Of a stretch of 64,000 nt of DNA, positions 38,601 through 48,700 are shown piece by piece. Source of the DNA: Thalassotalea ponticola (GTDB lineage Bacteria > Pseudomonadota > Gammaproteobacteria > Enterobacterales > Alteromonadaceae); NCBI RefSeq assembly GCF_041379045.1, contig NZ_CP166871.1, forward strand, positions 620,001 to 684,000, read 5' to 3'. Within the stretch, counting starts at the first letter, position 1, and each line of letters begins with the position of its first letter. The notes under the pieces are model-generated. The model worked only from the letters and a program-made list of their open reading frames with translations, was not told the origin of the DNA and did no database searches. The position numbers and the translations under genes are program-made.

Positions 38601-38799
38601 AGCCAAGCTCGTAGTACCAATGGCGGTATCACTTGGTTTTGGCGTATTGTTCGCCACGGTAGTGACCTTAGTCCTGATTCCGTGTTTGTATGTGTTTGTC
38701 GAAGACATTAAAGGTCTGTTCAGTGGTTGGTTTGGCGCTAATCGCAAGCGTCAGAGCATCGACGATGAGCGCGTAGTTGGCGCTGGCGAAAGTCGCTAG
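35629..38799 (+). CDS. RND efflux pump permease (AcrB/MMPL-type HAE1 family)
   Basis: 1056 residues. A proton-driven inner-membrane transporter with 12 expected membrane segments and two large periplasmic loops. Family marks are the start GIIAWFARNPVAANLLMAVII, the proton-relay Asp pair in LGIVVDDAIVMGE (near residue 403), the repeat-half equivalent FGLIAAAGVVVNDSLVMIDYIN, and FFPQVEINWIEYRAIYPGAAPQEVE. It overlaps the adaptor stop by one base. No outer-membrane factor is adjacent; the TolC encoded at 58609 could serve. The substrate is unknown. Confidence 0.95.
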   Translation: MIDTNKGIIAWFARNPVAANLLMAVIIIGGLLTMGTIRKQFFPQVEINWIEYRAIYPGAAPQEVEEGITIKVEEALESVQGLERVITYSARNSSYGWLRVDDAYDAQVVLEEIKSQIDSISSFPAGMERPTVERIKMRQEVMYISLYGDMDQKKLKEFGRSIHDEIQQLPLVNVSEYYSGLNYEISIEVSKDKLREYNLSFTDVANAVRSWSRNMSAGQIRAENGYISLRVENQAYIGDEFANLPLINRADGSKVLLGDVATINDGFEEGIQYSKFNGQNSVTFFVGAANDQSITDVAEVIKKYVEKKQASLPDGVKLETWVDMTGYLQERLDMMLSNLLSGAILVFLMLATFLRVRLAFWVMMGLPVCFLGTLLLMPASMIDVTINITSLFAFILVLGIVVDDAIVMGESAYTEIEKKGHSVDNVIRGVKRVAMPATFGVLTTIAAFMPLVISDGPASAWNQSIGFVVILCLLFSLVESKLILPAHLAKMKVTKPNPNNPFARFRMAIDGGLKRFVENTYRPMLKKAVVYRYGVTCLFVALVLICVGLFESGVVRFIGQPKVPHDFPRISLEMNLDSSERATLDAARAIERSLFDVDDTIEQQHGVRMISDIQVDLRSRTEAQIMVKLIDPVLRPMNTFELADLWRDNMPQIAGVKRLDTQDNLFGNDRDDGDISFRLEGTDEQQLLAAARELKDKLSTLVGVSDVTDSRMNSAREVQFELKPLAYTLGLTLADVASQVGYSFYGLEAQRILRNGEEIKVMVRYPLSDRRSLGNVDDVMVQLPNGGEVPLSEIATITETDGVSQIRRENGNRTINVWAKVDAMQAEPFKIAADIRDNYMPGLLQKYPLVKSQLSGRIQEEMDSANTQMRDFIISMLIIFSLLAIPLKSYSQPLIIMSVIPFGIIGAVAGHMMLGMDLSVLSMFGLIAAAGVVVNDSLVMIDYINRAREAGVRVKDAVVEAGCYRFRAILLTSLTTFIGLAPIMFFETSMQAKLVVPMAVSLGFGVLFATVVTLVLIPCLYVFVEDIKGLFSGWFGANRKRQSIDDERVVGAGESR

Positions 38800-38825
38800 T
38801 CGTTGACCATAAGTAAGTAAAACAA

Positions 38826-38858
38826 AAGGGCTCGCGATTAACCGCGGGCCCTTTTTCT
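38826..38858 (+). terminator. Rho-independent terminator of the RND operon
   Basis: GGGCTCGCG / CGCGGGCCC stem followed by TTTTTC, ~27 bases after the permease stop. Confidence 0.9.
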
Positions 38859-38924
38859 ATGTGTTAGTTTGACCTTGTTGGTAGCGTTGTGTTTGTCGTC
38901 AGCACGCGGCCAACGAACGCGCTA

Positions 38925-39425
38925 TTATTTAGCGGGTTGGCGCTCGTACACCTTAAAGCTATAGGGATGAGGATTTTCGTTGTCGGGGGCGTGAGTTACG
39001 CTACTGATACAGTGAAATTCATTGTTGGCGTTATAATCAGGAAAAAACGTATCGCCATCGGTATCTAAGTCGATCTCAGTAATGTACAAGCGATCGGCTT
39101 TTGCCAAACAGTGTTGATATATACTACCACCACCAATAACCATGATTTCTTCAACACCACTGACTAATGCCAACGCGTCGTCAATATTGACAACGGTTTC
39201 TATACCATCGGCTTGATAGTTTGCGTCTCTGCTGATAACAATATTTCGGCGACCAGGTAAGGCAAACCCGATCGACTCGTAGGTTTTTCTACCCATGATC
39301 ACCGGCTTTTTTAAGGTTGTTTGCTTAAAGTATTTTAAGTCGGCAGGCATGTGCCAGGGCATATCATTATCTTTGCCGATGACGCGATTATTCGCGTGCG
39401 CGACAATCATAGACAACACAGTCAT
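38925..39425 (-). CDS. folA: Dihydrofolate reductase
   Basis: 166 residues. Reduces dihydrofolate to tetrahydrofolate with NADPH; the target of trimethoprim. It matches E. coli FolA throughout: SMIVAHANNRVIGKDNDMPWHMPADLKYF (catalytic Asp29), the NADPH motif VIMGRKTYESIG, IVISRD, and VIGGGSIYQHCLAKADRLYITEI. It is convergent with the RND operon and monocistronic. Confidence 0.96.
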   Translation of the reverse strand: MTVLSMIVAHANNRVIGKDNDMPWHMPADLKYFKQTTLKKPVIMGRKTYESIGFALPGRRNIVISRDANYQADGIETVVNIDDALALVSGVEEIMVIGGGSIYQHCLAKADRLYITEIDLDTDGDTFFPDYNANNEFHCISSVTHAPDNENPHPYSFKVYERQPAK

Positions 39426-39728
39426 ATTGTTCTCTTTATTATCTAAAATGTCAGGGGGTAATCGCTAACGTCAATGTTATTTACACCAGCGACTACGTTG
39501 TATTTTGCCAATTCTAAAGAGCTTTTAATTGTTTTGCTAGCAAAGTTATAGCTCGAGGTAAACAATCGCCTCAACCGGCGGATAAGGCGGTTTGATGACA
39601 GTTAACGCGGCTTAATAAAGACAAGCTATTATTGTTCAATTACTCGGCGTCGGTAAGAATGTGGTTAACGGTCTGATTGCACACCGCTAACACAGGGAGG
39701 TAACCGCCGTTGTAGAGTGTTGACAACA
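39426..39728. other. Upstream region of folA, no gene recognised
   Basis: About 300 bases between folA and the obgE terminator hairpin. No promoter with good consensus, small gene or RNA was recognised. Confidence 0.4.
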
Positions 39729-39773
39729 AAATAGCTCGGTAATCTACGTCGATTAACCGAGCTTTTTTTCGAG
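39729..39773. terminator. Hairpin behind obgE with flanking A and T runs
   Basis: AGCTCGGT...AACCGAGCT forms a stem with a long loop and ends in seven T on the plus strand. On the minus strand it lies immediately after the obgE stop, and is followed by only a short ATTTTG. The stem is sound; its working direction is unsure. Confidence 0.6.
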
Positions 39774-39774
39774 T

Positions 39775-40950
<1,176 letters not shown>

Positions 40951-41088
40951 TCAAGCTCCAATTTTGGAAACGCTGTATGTGCAATAAGGATCTAATTATA
41001 AACGCAAACTCAATGATTACATAAATGTTTGCGAGTCAATTAAAGGGACGAGATAATGCTAAACGCCACCCTTATTTTATTAGCAAAA

Positions 41089-41116
41089 AAAAACCTCGCT
41101 TAAAGCGAGGCTTTTC
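41089..41116 (-). terminator. Rho-independent terminator after rpmA
   Basis: On the minus strand GCCTCGCTTTAAGCGAGG is a tight stem followed by nine T, ~22 bases past the rpmA stop. It separates rplU-rpmA from obgE. Confidence 0.9.
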
Positions 41117-41137
41117 GAACTGTGTCGTTTATCGCGA

Positions 41138-41395
41138 TTACTCAGCGATAATTGATACAAACTTGCGGTTTTGAGGACCTTTTACTTCAAACTGAACTTT
41201 ACCGTCAGTTAAAGCAAATAGAGTGTGGTCTTTACCAATACCCATGTTTGTACCAGCGTGGAATTTAGTACCACGTTGACGAACGATGATGTTACCCGCT
41301 AAAACAGACTCACCACCGAAACGCTTAACACCTAAGCGTTTTGATTCTGAATCACGACCGTTACGAGTACTACCTGCTGCCTTCTTATGTGCCAT
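41138..41395 (-). CDS. rpmA: 50S ribosomal protein L27
   Basis: 85 residues. The N-terminus [29 protein letters not shown] is the L27 signature that reaches the peptidyl-transferase centre; there is no cleavable N-terminal extension. It lies 15 bases behind rplU in the standard operon and is followed by its own terminator. Confidence 0.98.
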   Translation of the reverse strand: MAHKKAAGSTRNGRDSESKRLGVKRFGGESVLAGNIIVRQRGTKFHAGTNMGIGKDHTLFALTDGKVQFEVKGPQNRKFVSIIAE

Positions 41396-41410
41396 CGTTA
41401 ATTACTCCTA

Positions 41411-41722
41411 TTAACCGTTGATGCCAGTAATTTTCACTTCAGTGTACCACTGACGGTGGCCTTGCTGCTTGCGTGAATGCTTACGACGTTTAAACTTAAC
41501 GATTTTAACTTTGTCACCACGACCTTGAGCTACAACTTCAGCTGTAACTTTACCACCATCAACGTAAGGCGCGCCTACTTTGATGTCGTCGCCATCAGCA
41601 ACCATTAAAACATTTTCAAATTCTACAGAAGAGCCGATTTCTTGCTCTAATTTTTCTAAGCGAACAACTTGACCTTCGCTTACACGGTGTTGCTTACCAC
41701 CGCTTTGGAATACCGCGTACAT
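41411..41722 (-). CDS. rplU: 50S ribosomal protein L21
   Basis: 103 residues, full length. [20 protein letters not shown] and the C-terminal [26 protein letters not shown] are diagnostic. First gene of the rplU-rpmA operon, with a clear promoter at 41781-41809. Confidence 0.98.
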   Translation of the reverse strand: MYAVFQSGGKQHRVSEGQVVRLEKLEQEIGSSVEFENVLMVADGDDIKVGAPYVDGGKVTAEVVAQGRGDKVKIVKFKRRKHSRKQQGHRQWYTEVKITGING

Positions 41723-42161
41723 TTGCTACTCCGAACGCGTCATCATCACGTGACGCACAAATTAAAATAATAGGTCGCGGATTCTACGCTAAGATGATTT
41801 TATTGGCAAGTCTTTAGCACGATTTTACTGTAATTTTTTTTAATGGTGCTACATCGCCTGAACTTAATCAGAATTTAGCCGTTAAATTGTGATTAAGGTG
41901 GTTACTAATCAGGAACTAAATTAGATCGCTGTCGCCGCTGCGATTATAGCACCGAGGTAACGCGGAGTTAAAAAGTCTGCTTTTAGATCCGTGGGCGACA
42001 AGCTAATACACAGAGGAAAACTTACAGAATTTTGCGCAAATGCCGTTTAGTGGCTTTGCTCTGCTGTAAAATAGTGTAAAATCAATGACAAATATTCAGC
42101 AATAAGCCTACCCCAAGCACAGGCTTGAACAAGGATCAAAAGCGATCCTATTGATATACAT
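41723..42161. other. Divergent promoter region of rplU and ispB
   Basis: 439 bases, containing the rplU promoter at the left. Two TAAAAT boxes near 42065-42082 could be -10 elements for ispB, but I see no good -35. No small gene was recognised. Confidence 0.45.
41781..41809 (-). promoter_or_regulatory. Sigma-70 promoter of rplU-rpmA
   Basis: On the minus strand TTGCCA (41809-41804) and TAGAAT (41786-41781) are separated by exactly 17 bases, 59 bases before the rplU ATG. Confidence 0.7.
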
Positions 42162-43133
42162 ATGAACATTACTGAGATCCAAGCGCTGGCCGACAAGGAC
42201 ATGGCCGATGTTAACCGCTATATATATAAGCAATTAGAGTCTGATGTTGTACTCATTAACCAATTGGGCATGTACATTGTCAATGCCGGTGGTAAGCGCA
42301 TTAGACCGTTGATTACTGTACTTGCAGCGCGCGCGTTAGGTTATGATGGCGACAAGCACACTTGCTTGGCTGCCATTATTGAGTTTATTCACACGGCAAC
42401 ATTATTACACGATGACGTGGTCGATGAATCAACAATGCGCCGTGGCAGAGAAACTGCAAATGCAATGTTTGGCAATAGCGCGAGCGTTTTGGTTGGCGAC
42501 TTCTTATACACGCGCTCGTTTCAAATGATGGTGACTCTTGACGATATGACGGTTATGAAAGTATTGTCAGATGCCACCAACGTTATTGCCGAGGGCGAAG
42601 TATTGCAGTTAATGAATTGTAATGACCCTGACACGAGTGTAGATAGCTACATGCAGGTTATTTATTCCAAAACGGCGAAGTTGTTTGAAGCGGCAACGCG
42701 TTTAGCTGCAGTTGTTGCGGGACAAAGCGAGCAGCGCATCGCCGCGATGCAGGCATATGGCATGCATTTGGGAACCGCCTTTCAATTAATTGACGATCTG
42801 ATGGATTACACTGCTAATGCGGATGAAATGGGCAAAAACGTAGGGGACGACCTAGCCGAAGGCAAGCCGACCTTACCGTTATTACACGCCATGCACCATG
42901 GCAGTGAACAGCAAGCACAACTCATTCGTCAAGCGATCGAGAACGGACAAGGGATCGAACATTTAGATGCGGTTTTAACGGCGATGGAACAAACCGGCGC
43001 ATTACAATTTACCCAACAAATGGCGGAGTTAGAGGCTGAAAAGGCAATTGACGCACTGGCGGTACTGCCAGACAGTGAATATAAACAAGCATTGATTAGC
43101 CTTGCTAATATTGCCGCTAACCGCTCGGTATAA
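42162..43133 (+). CDS. ispB: Octaprenyl diphosphate synthase
   Basis: 323 residues. A trans-polyprenyl transferase that makes the C40 side chain of quinones. The first aspartate-rich motif is LLHDDVVDES (84-88) and the second is FQLIDDLMDYT (~213). GGKRIRPL and the chain-length region upstream of the first motif fit IspB. It is divergent from rplU, as in most Gammaproteobacteria. A perfect 8-base hairpin (GGGATCGA / TCGATCCC, 43142-43166) follows, without a T run. Confidence 0.95.
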   Translation: MNITEIQALADKDMADVNRYIYKQLESDVVLINQLGMYIVNAGGKRIRPLITVLAARALGYDGDKHTCLAAIIEFIHTATLLHDDVVDESTMRRGRETANAMFGNSASVLVGDFLYTRSFQMMVTLDDMTVMKVLSDATNVIAEGEVLQLMNCNDPDTSVDSYMQVIYSKTAKLFEAATRLAAVVAGQSEQRIAAMQAYGMHLGTAFQLIDDLMDYTANADEMGKNVGDDLAEGKPTLPLLHAMHHGSEQQAQLIRQAIENGQGIEHLDAVLTAMEQTGALQFTQQMAELEAEKAIDALAVLPDSEYKQALISLANIAANRSV

Positions 43134-43267
43134 TCTACCGCGGGATCGAGACTCACCATCGATCCCTACTAACGCCAATAATAATCCATTATCTAATTCA
43201 CCGAGGGGCTGTTTTGATTGACATCAACTAGTTCAGTAGGTGCTTTAGCAACAAAGAGAATGACATC

Positions 43268-43939
43268 ATGTCGAATCTAGACTGTGTGGTTATTGAGCCA
43301 CAAAACAAAGCAAATGCGAGCGTTATTTGGTTGCACGGCCTTGGTGCTAACGGCCATGATTTTGAACCCGTTGTCCCGATGATGTCATTTGCCGATGATA
43401 CGCAAGTGCGCTTTGTGTTTCCTCACGCACCGCAACAACCGGTAACCATAAATGGAGCAATGGTTATGCCGGCGTGGTATGACATTCTCGATATGAGTGT
43501 CGAGCGCAAAGTCGATGTGACACAACTTCGCCAATCGGCAGATGCCATTGAAGCGTTAATCGAAGCAGAACTCGACAAGGGCGTTGACAGTTCGAGAATT
43601 ATTCTTGCCGGTTTTTCTCAAGGCGGTGCTGTTGCTTATGAAACGGCATTGCGCTTTGACAAACCTCTTGGCGGCTTGATCGCAATGTCAACTTACTTCG
43701 CCACACATGATTCGATCGCGTTGTCGGATGCCAATCGAGGGTTAGACATATTGGTTATGCACGGCAGTCAAGATCCGGTAGTAGTGCCTGAGCTGGGCGA
43801 TAAGGCCTGTCAGTACCTCAAAGCGTTTGGCTTTTCTCCAACCTTCAAATCTTATCCCATGCCGCATGCCGTTTGCGCCGAGCAAATCGCTGATATAAAT
43901 GCTTGGTTAGTGGCGCGTTTGCGTACTGTAGGAGAGTAA
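43268..43939 (+). CDS. Alpha/beta-hydrolase, phospholipase/carboxylesterase family
   Basis: 223 residues of the dienelactone-hydrolase-like carboxylesterase family (YpfH/APT1-like). The catalytic triad is visible: Ser117 in LAGFSQGGAV, Asp169 in MHGSQDPVV and His200 in YPMPHAVC. The N-terminal WLHGLGANGHDFEP supplies the oxyanion hole. It is cytoplasmic, with no signal peptide. The natural ester is unknown. A DUF2960 gene follows after 3 bases, so the two are one unit. Confidence 0.92.
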   Translation: MSNLDCVVIEPQNKANASVIWLHGLGANGHDFEPVVPMMSFADDTQVRFVFPHAPQQPVTINGAMVMPAWYDILDMSVERKVDVTQLRQSADAIEALIEAELDKGVDSSRIILAGFSQGGAVAYETALRFDKPLGGLIAMSTYFATHDSIALSDANRGLDILVMHGSQDPVVVPELGDKACQYLKAFGFSPTFKSYPMPHAVCAEQIADINAWLVARLRTVGE

Positions 43940-43942
43940 ATT

Positions 43943-44185
43943 ATGGCTCGCTATGTGGAATACACGTATCAGGGAAAAACCAAGAAAATACCTTTCTCTT
44001 ATTCAAAACACCGCGATATCTACGAAGCGGCAGCCGCCGCAGAAGGGGTTGATATTACGTCGGTGTTGGCCATGGAGCAGCAGTTGGAGTTGGTTAGCCG
44101 TGGTCAGGGAATCATGAAAAACTTCCGCCAAAAGGAGTTTGCTCGTCTTGGTTTTAGCAAAGTTTGGATGATTAAAGACGAGTAA
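43943..44185 (+). CDS. DUF2960-family small protein
   Basis: 80 residues, no known function. MARYVEYTYQGKTKKIPFSYSKHRDIYEAAAAAEG and the end FRQKEFARLGFSKVWMIKDE match the DUF2960 pattern found in Shewanella and Vibrio relatives. It is basic and soluble. It starts 3 bases after the esterase stop with a GGAGAG ribosome-binding site inside the esterase end, indicating tight coupling. Family naming is from memory. Confidence 0.75.
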   Translation: MARYVEYTYQGKTKKIPFSYSKHRDIYEAAAAAEGVDITSVLAMEQQLELVSRGQGIMKNFRQKEFARLGFSKVWMIKDE

Positions 44186-44542
44186 TGCCAGTTCACCGCA
44201 AACTGCTGGCGTTGTTAGGTGGGGTTAGGTAAGTACTAATTCACTAAGCCAGATAACTCCCTGAGGATGAGCGCCTCAGCATACTTTGCTTGTGATCATT
44301 GCCCCTTATTGGAATATTATCTCAACGTCGCGATAATCGACGTTGTCAACGCGTTGATCGTGTCGTGCGAATAAATCACCAAACAAGCTCCCCACCGGTG
44401 GTGTTAGATTAAGTATTGGCAAGTACTGCATCGAATCATGTCTATGCGCTTGATAGGCGCTGAAGAAGAACGTAATCTACACCTGTTAAAGTCAACATTG
44501 TTTGCCGCCAGTGCAAATGGGTTAAAGCATAGTTTGATTACT
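44186..44542. other. Intergenic region with inverted repeats
   Basis: About 360 bases. AACGTCG-7-CGACGTT at 44324-44344 is followed one base later by the 12-base palindrome TCAACGCGTTGA (44346-44357). No gene was recognised. Confidence 0.5.
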
Positions 44543-44574
44543 AATAAAACAATAAAACAATAAAACAATAAAAC
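44543..44574. repeat. Four perfect 8-base tandem repeats (AATAAAAC) in a gene leader
   Basis: Four uninterrupted AATAAAAC units end 7 bases before the first ATG of the lipoprotein gene, so they lie in its leader or promoter. Confidence 0.95.
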
Positions 44575-44581
44575 GAGAACA

Positions 44582-46411
44582 ATGATGTTACGGAACATAG
44601 TCACCCTTCTACTCACGACAGCGTTAATCGCTTGTAGCTCTACTCAAATTCAATCGACTCGTATTGCCACCAATAAACCGTTAGAACCTGGTACAGGGGT
44701 GGTGGCAGTCCAAGTGATCAACAATGCCGAGCGACTCGCTCAATGGCATAAAGGCTGGACCGAGGTGATTGTTTTTCGAACAGATAATATGGAGCAGTTA
44801 AAGCAGGCAGCAATTGATAAAGCAAAAGCGAAGCACAAAGGCAGTAAACCTTTTGATCCTGAGAAAGTAGATTGGAACCCTGAGGTTTATACGTTAACCC
44901 CTCACGATCAAGGCGTTTTAGATAGTCAAATATTCGTCGGCACCATTCCCCAAGGCGAGTATATGATTTCTAGTTTATATGCTTATTATAATGGTGGAGA
45001 CTTCTCGTCTTGGCTAAGCATGCCGGTGATGTTTTCGGCGGGTAAATTTAAAGTTGAAGAAAAGAAACTAACCAGCCTAGGCAGTGTTGTGTTCCAGCCA
45101 TTACTAAATATTAAAGAAAAAGGCTTTTGGAGTAATACATCTTCTCAAAAAGCCTATGTTACCCGTGTTGAAAAACAACAAGACCTCAAAAGCTTTATCT
45201 TAAGACATTACCCTAATCTCGCTGACCAGCTGCAACTAGAGCAAACCTTAGATTGGAGTAGTGATGAGTTAGATGAATTTAGAGGTAAGTTAAGCGATTT
45301 ATCTCGTAACAATGCATATGGTAACCAAACCATGACGCTATCAAAACTTGGTAAAAATGTTATTGCATCAAAATTTGGTCTATTAAAATGGCAAGATACG
45401 CAAGGCAAGTGGCAAAAGACCAATCTAGACACCAATTCGCAGTTGGCTGCGGCAATAGAAATAGGCAATAAAGTGGTTGTTGGTGGTGAATTAGGTCAAG
45501 TGTTTATCAGTGACAATCTAAGTGCTAACTGGCAACGCTATCAACCTGTAAGTCCCAAAGAAGCGATTAGCTGGTTTGGTCAAAGTAACGACACGTATTA
45601 TGCGTTGACGCAATCAGCAAGAGAATTTGTTGTTTATCAGATTGAAGATATCGAAACTAGATGGGAAAAACTGGTGTCTTTTGAGCGAAAACCAAAAGGG
45701 ATTTGGGTGCAAAATGGCGGCTTGTTTCCATTTATCAATGGTGAAAACCAAATCAGTATCATCAACGATAATAAACTTTATACCTATAGTAACAGCACTA
45801 AAAAGTGGGTTGAGACGAAGACGACTAGCCTAGTAGATATGACTCAACTGGCAAATGGCATGTTAGTTGGTGTTGAAGTGAGTCAGTGGGACGGCGTTGG
45901 TGACCAAGTTGTAAGCTTAGATTACGGCAAAACCTGGCTCGATGTAAATCGCCACTTAAACCTTTGGGGCGATTTTAAACTAGATAGAAGCTTACCTATT
46001 GTGCTAAACGACAACACCGTTGTTTCTATAGGTCGTAAAAAGACGGCAAAAAATGGTAACAGTAAAACCACATTAAAGATTATCTCAACCGATGCGAAAC
46101 AGGTATCTGATAAAAAATCGTGGAGCTTTCATTACGCCCCAAAAGATAATTGTCATACAATGCTACCCAATATTTCGCAGCAATCAACGATCTACATGCT
46201 GTGCGACCAAGGTCAAATAGTGGCGTCTGACAACTTTGGTGAAACTTGGCAAGAAGTGGTGTCTATTGACGTTAAAACAATGCAACAAACGTACGACGAT
46301 ATGATTGAGCAACTGAGAAAACAGAATCAAGAAAAGGAAGAGCAAGAGCAAAAACAGCAAGCGGAGAAAAAGGATAAAACGGTCAAACAAGAGTCCGCAT
46401 CGGCGAGCTAA
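44582..46411 (+). CDS. Unrecognised lipoprotein with Asp-box (BNR-like) repeats
   Basis: 609 residues, no family recognised for the N-terminal part. A lipoprotein signal ends in LTTALIACSS (lipobox Cys18). Residues ~40-210 form an unknown domain. From ~230 on a beta-propeller is suggested by Asp-box-like motifs (ISDNLSANWQRY, SLDYGKTWLDV, ASDNFGETWQEV). The last ~45 residues are a Gln/Glu/Lys-rich helical tail. The second ATG (44585) is better spaced from GAGA. The gene looks more AT-rich than its neighbours. Four AATAAAAC repeats abut its start. A surface or periplasmic role is inferred. Confidence 0.7.
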   Translation: MMLRNIVTLLLTTALIACSSTQIQSTRIATNKPLEPGTGVVAVQVINNAERLAQWHKGWTEVIVFRTDNMEQLKQAAIDKAKAKHKGSKPFDPEKVDWNPEVYTLTPHDQGVLDSQIFVGTIPQGEYMISSLYAYYNGGDFSSWLSMPVMFSAGKFKVEEKKLTSLGSVVFQPLLNIKEKGFWSNTSSQKAYVTRVEKQQDLKSFILRHYPNLADQLQLEQTLDWSSDELDEFRGKLSDLSRNNAYGNQTMTLSKLGKNVIASKFGLLKWQDTQGKWQKTNLDTNSQLAAAIEIGNKVVVGGELGQVFISDNLSANWQRYQPVSPKEAISWFGQSNDTYYALTQSAREFVVYQIEDIETRWEKLVSFERKPKGIWVQNGGLFPFINGENQISIINDNKLYTYSNSTKKWVETKTTSLVDMTQLANGMLVGVEVSQWDGVGDQVVSLDYGKTWLDVNRHLNLWGDFKLDRSLPIVLNDNTVVSIGRKKTAKNGNSKTTLKIISTDAKQVSDKKSWSFHYAPKDNCHTMLPNISQQSTIYMLCDQGQIVASDNFGETWQEVVSIDVKTMQQTYDDMIEQLRKQNQEKEEQEQKQQAEKKDKTVKQESASAS

Positions 46412-46632
46412 ATCAGTCGAGTAATCGTGCTGAGTTAAAAAAGAACAGGGTTGTTAGTTAATTTCAGGCTGACAATCCTCTGACCTTATGTTTTTCATAC
46501 TGCGAAAAACGCGATTGGATCATGCACTGCAACGGCGCAGTTGTTACTCATCAACCACGAGAAACACAGTGCCCCATCCTCAACGGTGCAACAAGTTAGT
46601 TCTGCAGCGCTATCAACCTAGAGCAAAGATTA

Positions 46633-47856
46633 TTAACCAATAATACTGATAAAGACTTGCAATATTAACAGGTTAACGATATCGATGAAGAAGGCGCCAA
46701 CAATCGGAACCACCATGAAGGCCTGTGGCGACGGGCCGTTGCGCGATACCAAAGCGCCCATATTCATTACCGCTGTGGGCGTGGCACCGAGACCAAAACC
46801 ACAGTGTCCGCCAGCGATCACCGCAGCATCGTAGTTTTTGCCCATGACTCGAAACGTCACCAGATAAGCAAATACCGCTAGAGTAATTGTTTGGCACAGT
46901 AAAATGGCCAACAAAGGCAGTGCTAAATCAAAAATCTGCCATAGCTTTAAACTCATTAACGCCATTGATAAAAACAGCGCCAAAGACACGGTACCGAGGA
47001 TATCCACGGTTTCGGTATTGAGTTTGTAGCGCTTGGATAATTCACACAGGTTGGTAATGATCACGCCGATAAACAGGGCGTAAACAAAGTCGGGGATCTG
47101 CAAATAGCTGATCTGAAATCCGTCGACCCAGGCTTTGCTATATTTAGCTCCAGCCACACAAATCAATAAAACAAACAGGGTCTCGCAGACTTTTTTGGCG
47201 GTAACACGCTCCTCTTCAAGCTGGTTATAGGTGACGATGTCATCGGCTTGATGATGGTGAATACCAGCGCCATAAGTTGATTTTAACTGGTGCTTATTGA
47301 TCAGCCGTTGTGCCACAGGGCCACCGATAATCCCGCCCATAACTAAGCCAAAGGTGGCCGCCGCCATCGCCAATTCCAGGGTTTCAATATCGTAAACTTG
47401 GGAAAACGTATTCGCCCATGCAGCTCCAGTACCATGGCCTCCACTAAGGGTTATGGAACCGGCAACTAAGCCGAGTAATGGTTCTAACCCTAACAAGGTC
47501 GCCAAGCTGACACCGAGCATATTTTGTACCACCACATACAGTGCGGCAATTGCCAAAAACAAAAATACCTTGCTGCCACCTTTGAGTAACAATTTAAAGC
47601 TCGCGGATAAGCCGACGGTCGAGAAAAACAGCAACATAAAAGTACTCTGCAATGGCAGGTTAAACTCAATATGAATACCTTGGTTGTGTAAGATGGTGAT
47701 GCCAATGGCCACCACTAAGCCACCTAAGATCGGTTCGGGTAAGTTGAACGTTTGCAAGGGGACGATGAGATGATTTATCAAACGGCCGATAAACAACACC
47801 AAGATGGCGATGATAAGTGATTCAATTGCCCCTATTTCGATAGGATTAGTTGTCAT
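46633..47856 (-). CDS. gltS: Sodium/glutamate symporter
   Basis: 407 residues, about ten to twelve hydrophobic segments. Imports glutamate with Na+. The GltS/ESS family is marked by GLVAGSITLSGGHGTGAAWANTF in the first half and the matching AAVIAGGHCGFGLGATPTAVMNM in the second, the two re-entrant glycine-rich loops. LVVAIGITIL and FFSTVGLSASFKLL also fit. It is monocistronic, convergent with the Asp-box lipoprotein gene. Confidence 0.94.
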   Translation of the reverse strand: MTTNPIEIGAIESLIIAILVLFIGRLINHLIVPLQTFNLPEPILGGLVVAIGITILHNQGIHIEFNLPLQSTFMLLFFSTVGLSASFKLLLKGGSKVFLFLAIAALYVVVQNMLGVSLATLLGLEPLLGLVAGSITLSGGHGTGAAWANTFSQVYDIETLELAMAAATFGLVMGGIIGGPVAQRLINKHQLKSTYGAGIHHHQADDIVTYNQLEEERVTAKKVCETLFVLLICVAGAKYSKAWVDGFQISYLQIPDFVYALFIGVIITNLCELSKRYKLNTETVDILGTVSLALFLSMALMSLKLWQIFDLALPLLAILLCQTITLAVFAYLVTFRVMGKNYDAAVIAGGHCGFGLGATPTAVMNMGALVSRNGPSPQAFMVVPIVGAFFIDIVNLLILQVFISIIG

Positions 47857-48191
47857 CGCCAGCGAGCCTTAGGTGTTATTTATGCATATTATCGATACGT
47901 GTGTAATAACTATAGAGTACTAAGCGACACCTTGCTGAGGCTAAAATCGTTTTACTCTGCGTTAACACTGATGAATGTAGATGACTAAACAACATAATGT
48001 TTGCCTTGATTAAAACGATTTTATCGCTCAGGAGAATTAGTAAACAAAGATAAGCACGCCCCAGCAAGGAGTTTAAACTGAAGGTTTTGATCAAAATTGC
48101 GTTAGCGCGTTAATTTAAAGGTGTATTTGTGGTTAAATTGCTCTATAATTCGCGCCAAAATTTTTACATAACAATTTATTGAGGGCTTATC
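47857..48191. other. Divergent region between gltS and ndk
   Basis: 335 bases. TATAAT at 48144-48149, 42 bases before the ndk start, is a likely -10 element, though no good -35 precedes it. No small gene was recognised. Confidence 0.45.
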
Positions 48192-48623
48192 ATGGCTATC
48201 GAACGTACTTTCTCTATCGTTAAACCAGATGCCGTTGCTAAAAACGTAATTGGTGCAATCTACAATCGTTTTGAATCAGCAGGTCTAAAAATCATCGCGG
48301 CAAAAATGGTTCACTTATCACGTGAGCAAGCTGAAGGCTTTTACGCAGAACACAAAGAGCGCCCTTTCTTCGGTGCATTGGTTGACTTTATGACTTCTGG
48401 CCCAGTTATGGTTCAGGTTCTTGAAGGCGAAAATGCGGTACTTAAAAACCGTGAAATCATGGGTGCTACTAACCCAGCAGAAGCGTTAGCCGGTACTCTT
48501 CGTAGCGATTACGCTGCGTCAATCGATGAGAACGCAGTTCACGGTTCTGACGCTCTTGAATCAGCGGCTCGTGAAATTGCATACTTCTTCTCTGACGAAG
48601 AAATCTGCCCGCGCACTCGCTAA
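48192..48623 (+). CDS. ndk: Nucleoside diphosphate kinase
   Basis: 143 residues, full length. Exchanges the terminal phosphate between NTPs and NDPs through a phospho-His. The active-site His117 lies in [13 protein letters not shown], and [15 protein letters not shown] starts the protein as in E. coli Ndk. A GAGGG site precedes the ATG and a terminator follows. Confidence 0.98.
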   Translation: MAIERTFSIVKPDAVAKNVIGAIYNRFESAGLKIIAAKMVHLSREQAEGFYAEHKERPFFGALVDFMTSGPVMVQVLEGENAVLKNREIMGATNPAEALAGTLRSDYAASIDENAVHGSDALESAAREIAYFFSDEEICPRTR

Positions 48624-48662
48624 TATCGTTGTGTAGGCTAGGTGTTTAGGCACCGCAAATAC

Positions 48663-48700
48663 AAAAAGGATTTTGCTGCTGTCAGTAAAATCCTTTTTTG
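48663..48700 (+). terminator. Rho-independent terminator of ndk
   Basis: AAAGGATTTT / AAAATCCTTT with a 12-base loop and a T run, ~40 bases after the ndk stop. Confidence 0.85.

Noticed and set aside
47876..48094. 72-codon minus-strand open frame between gltS and ndk
   Set aside because: No family resemblance; it occupies the presumed promoter region and has poor start signals.
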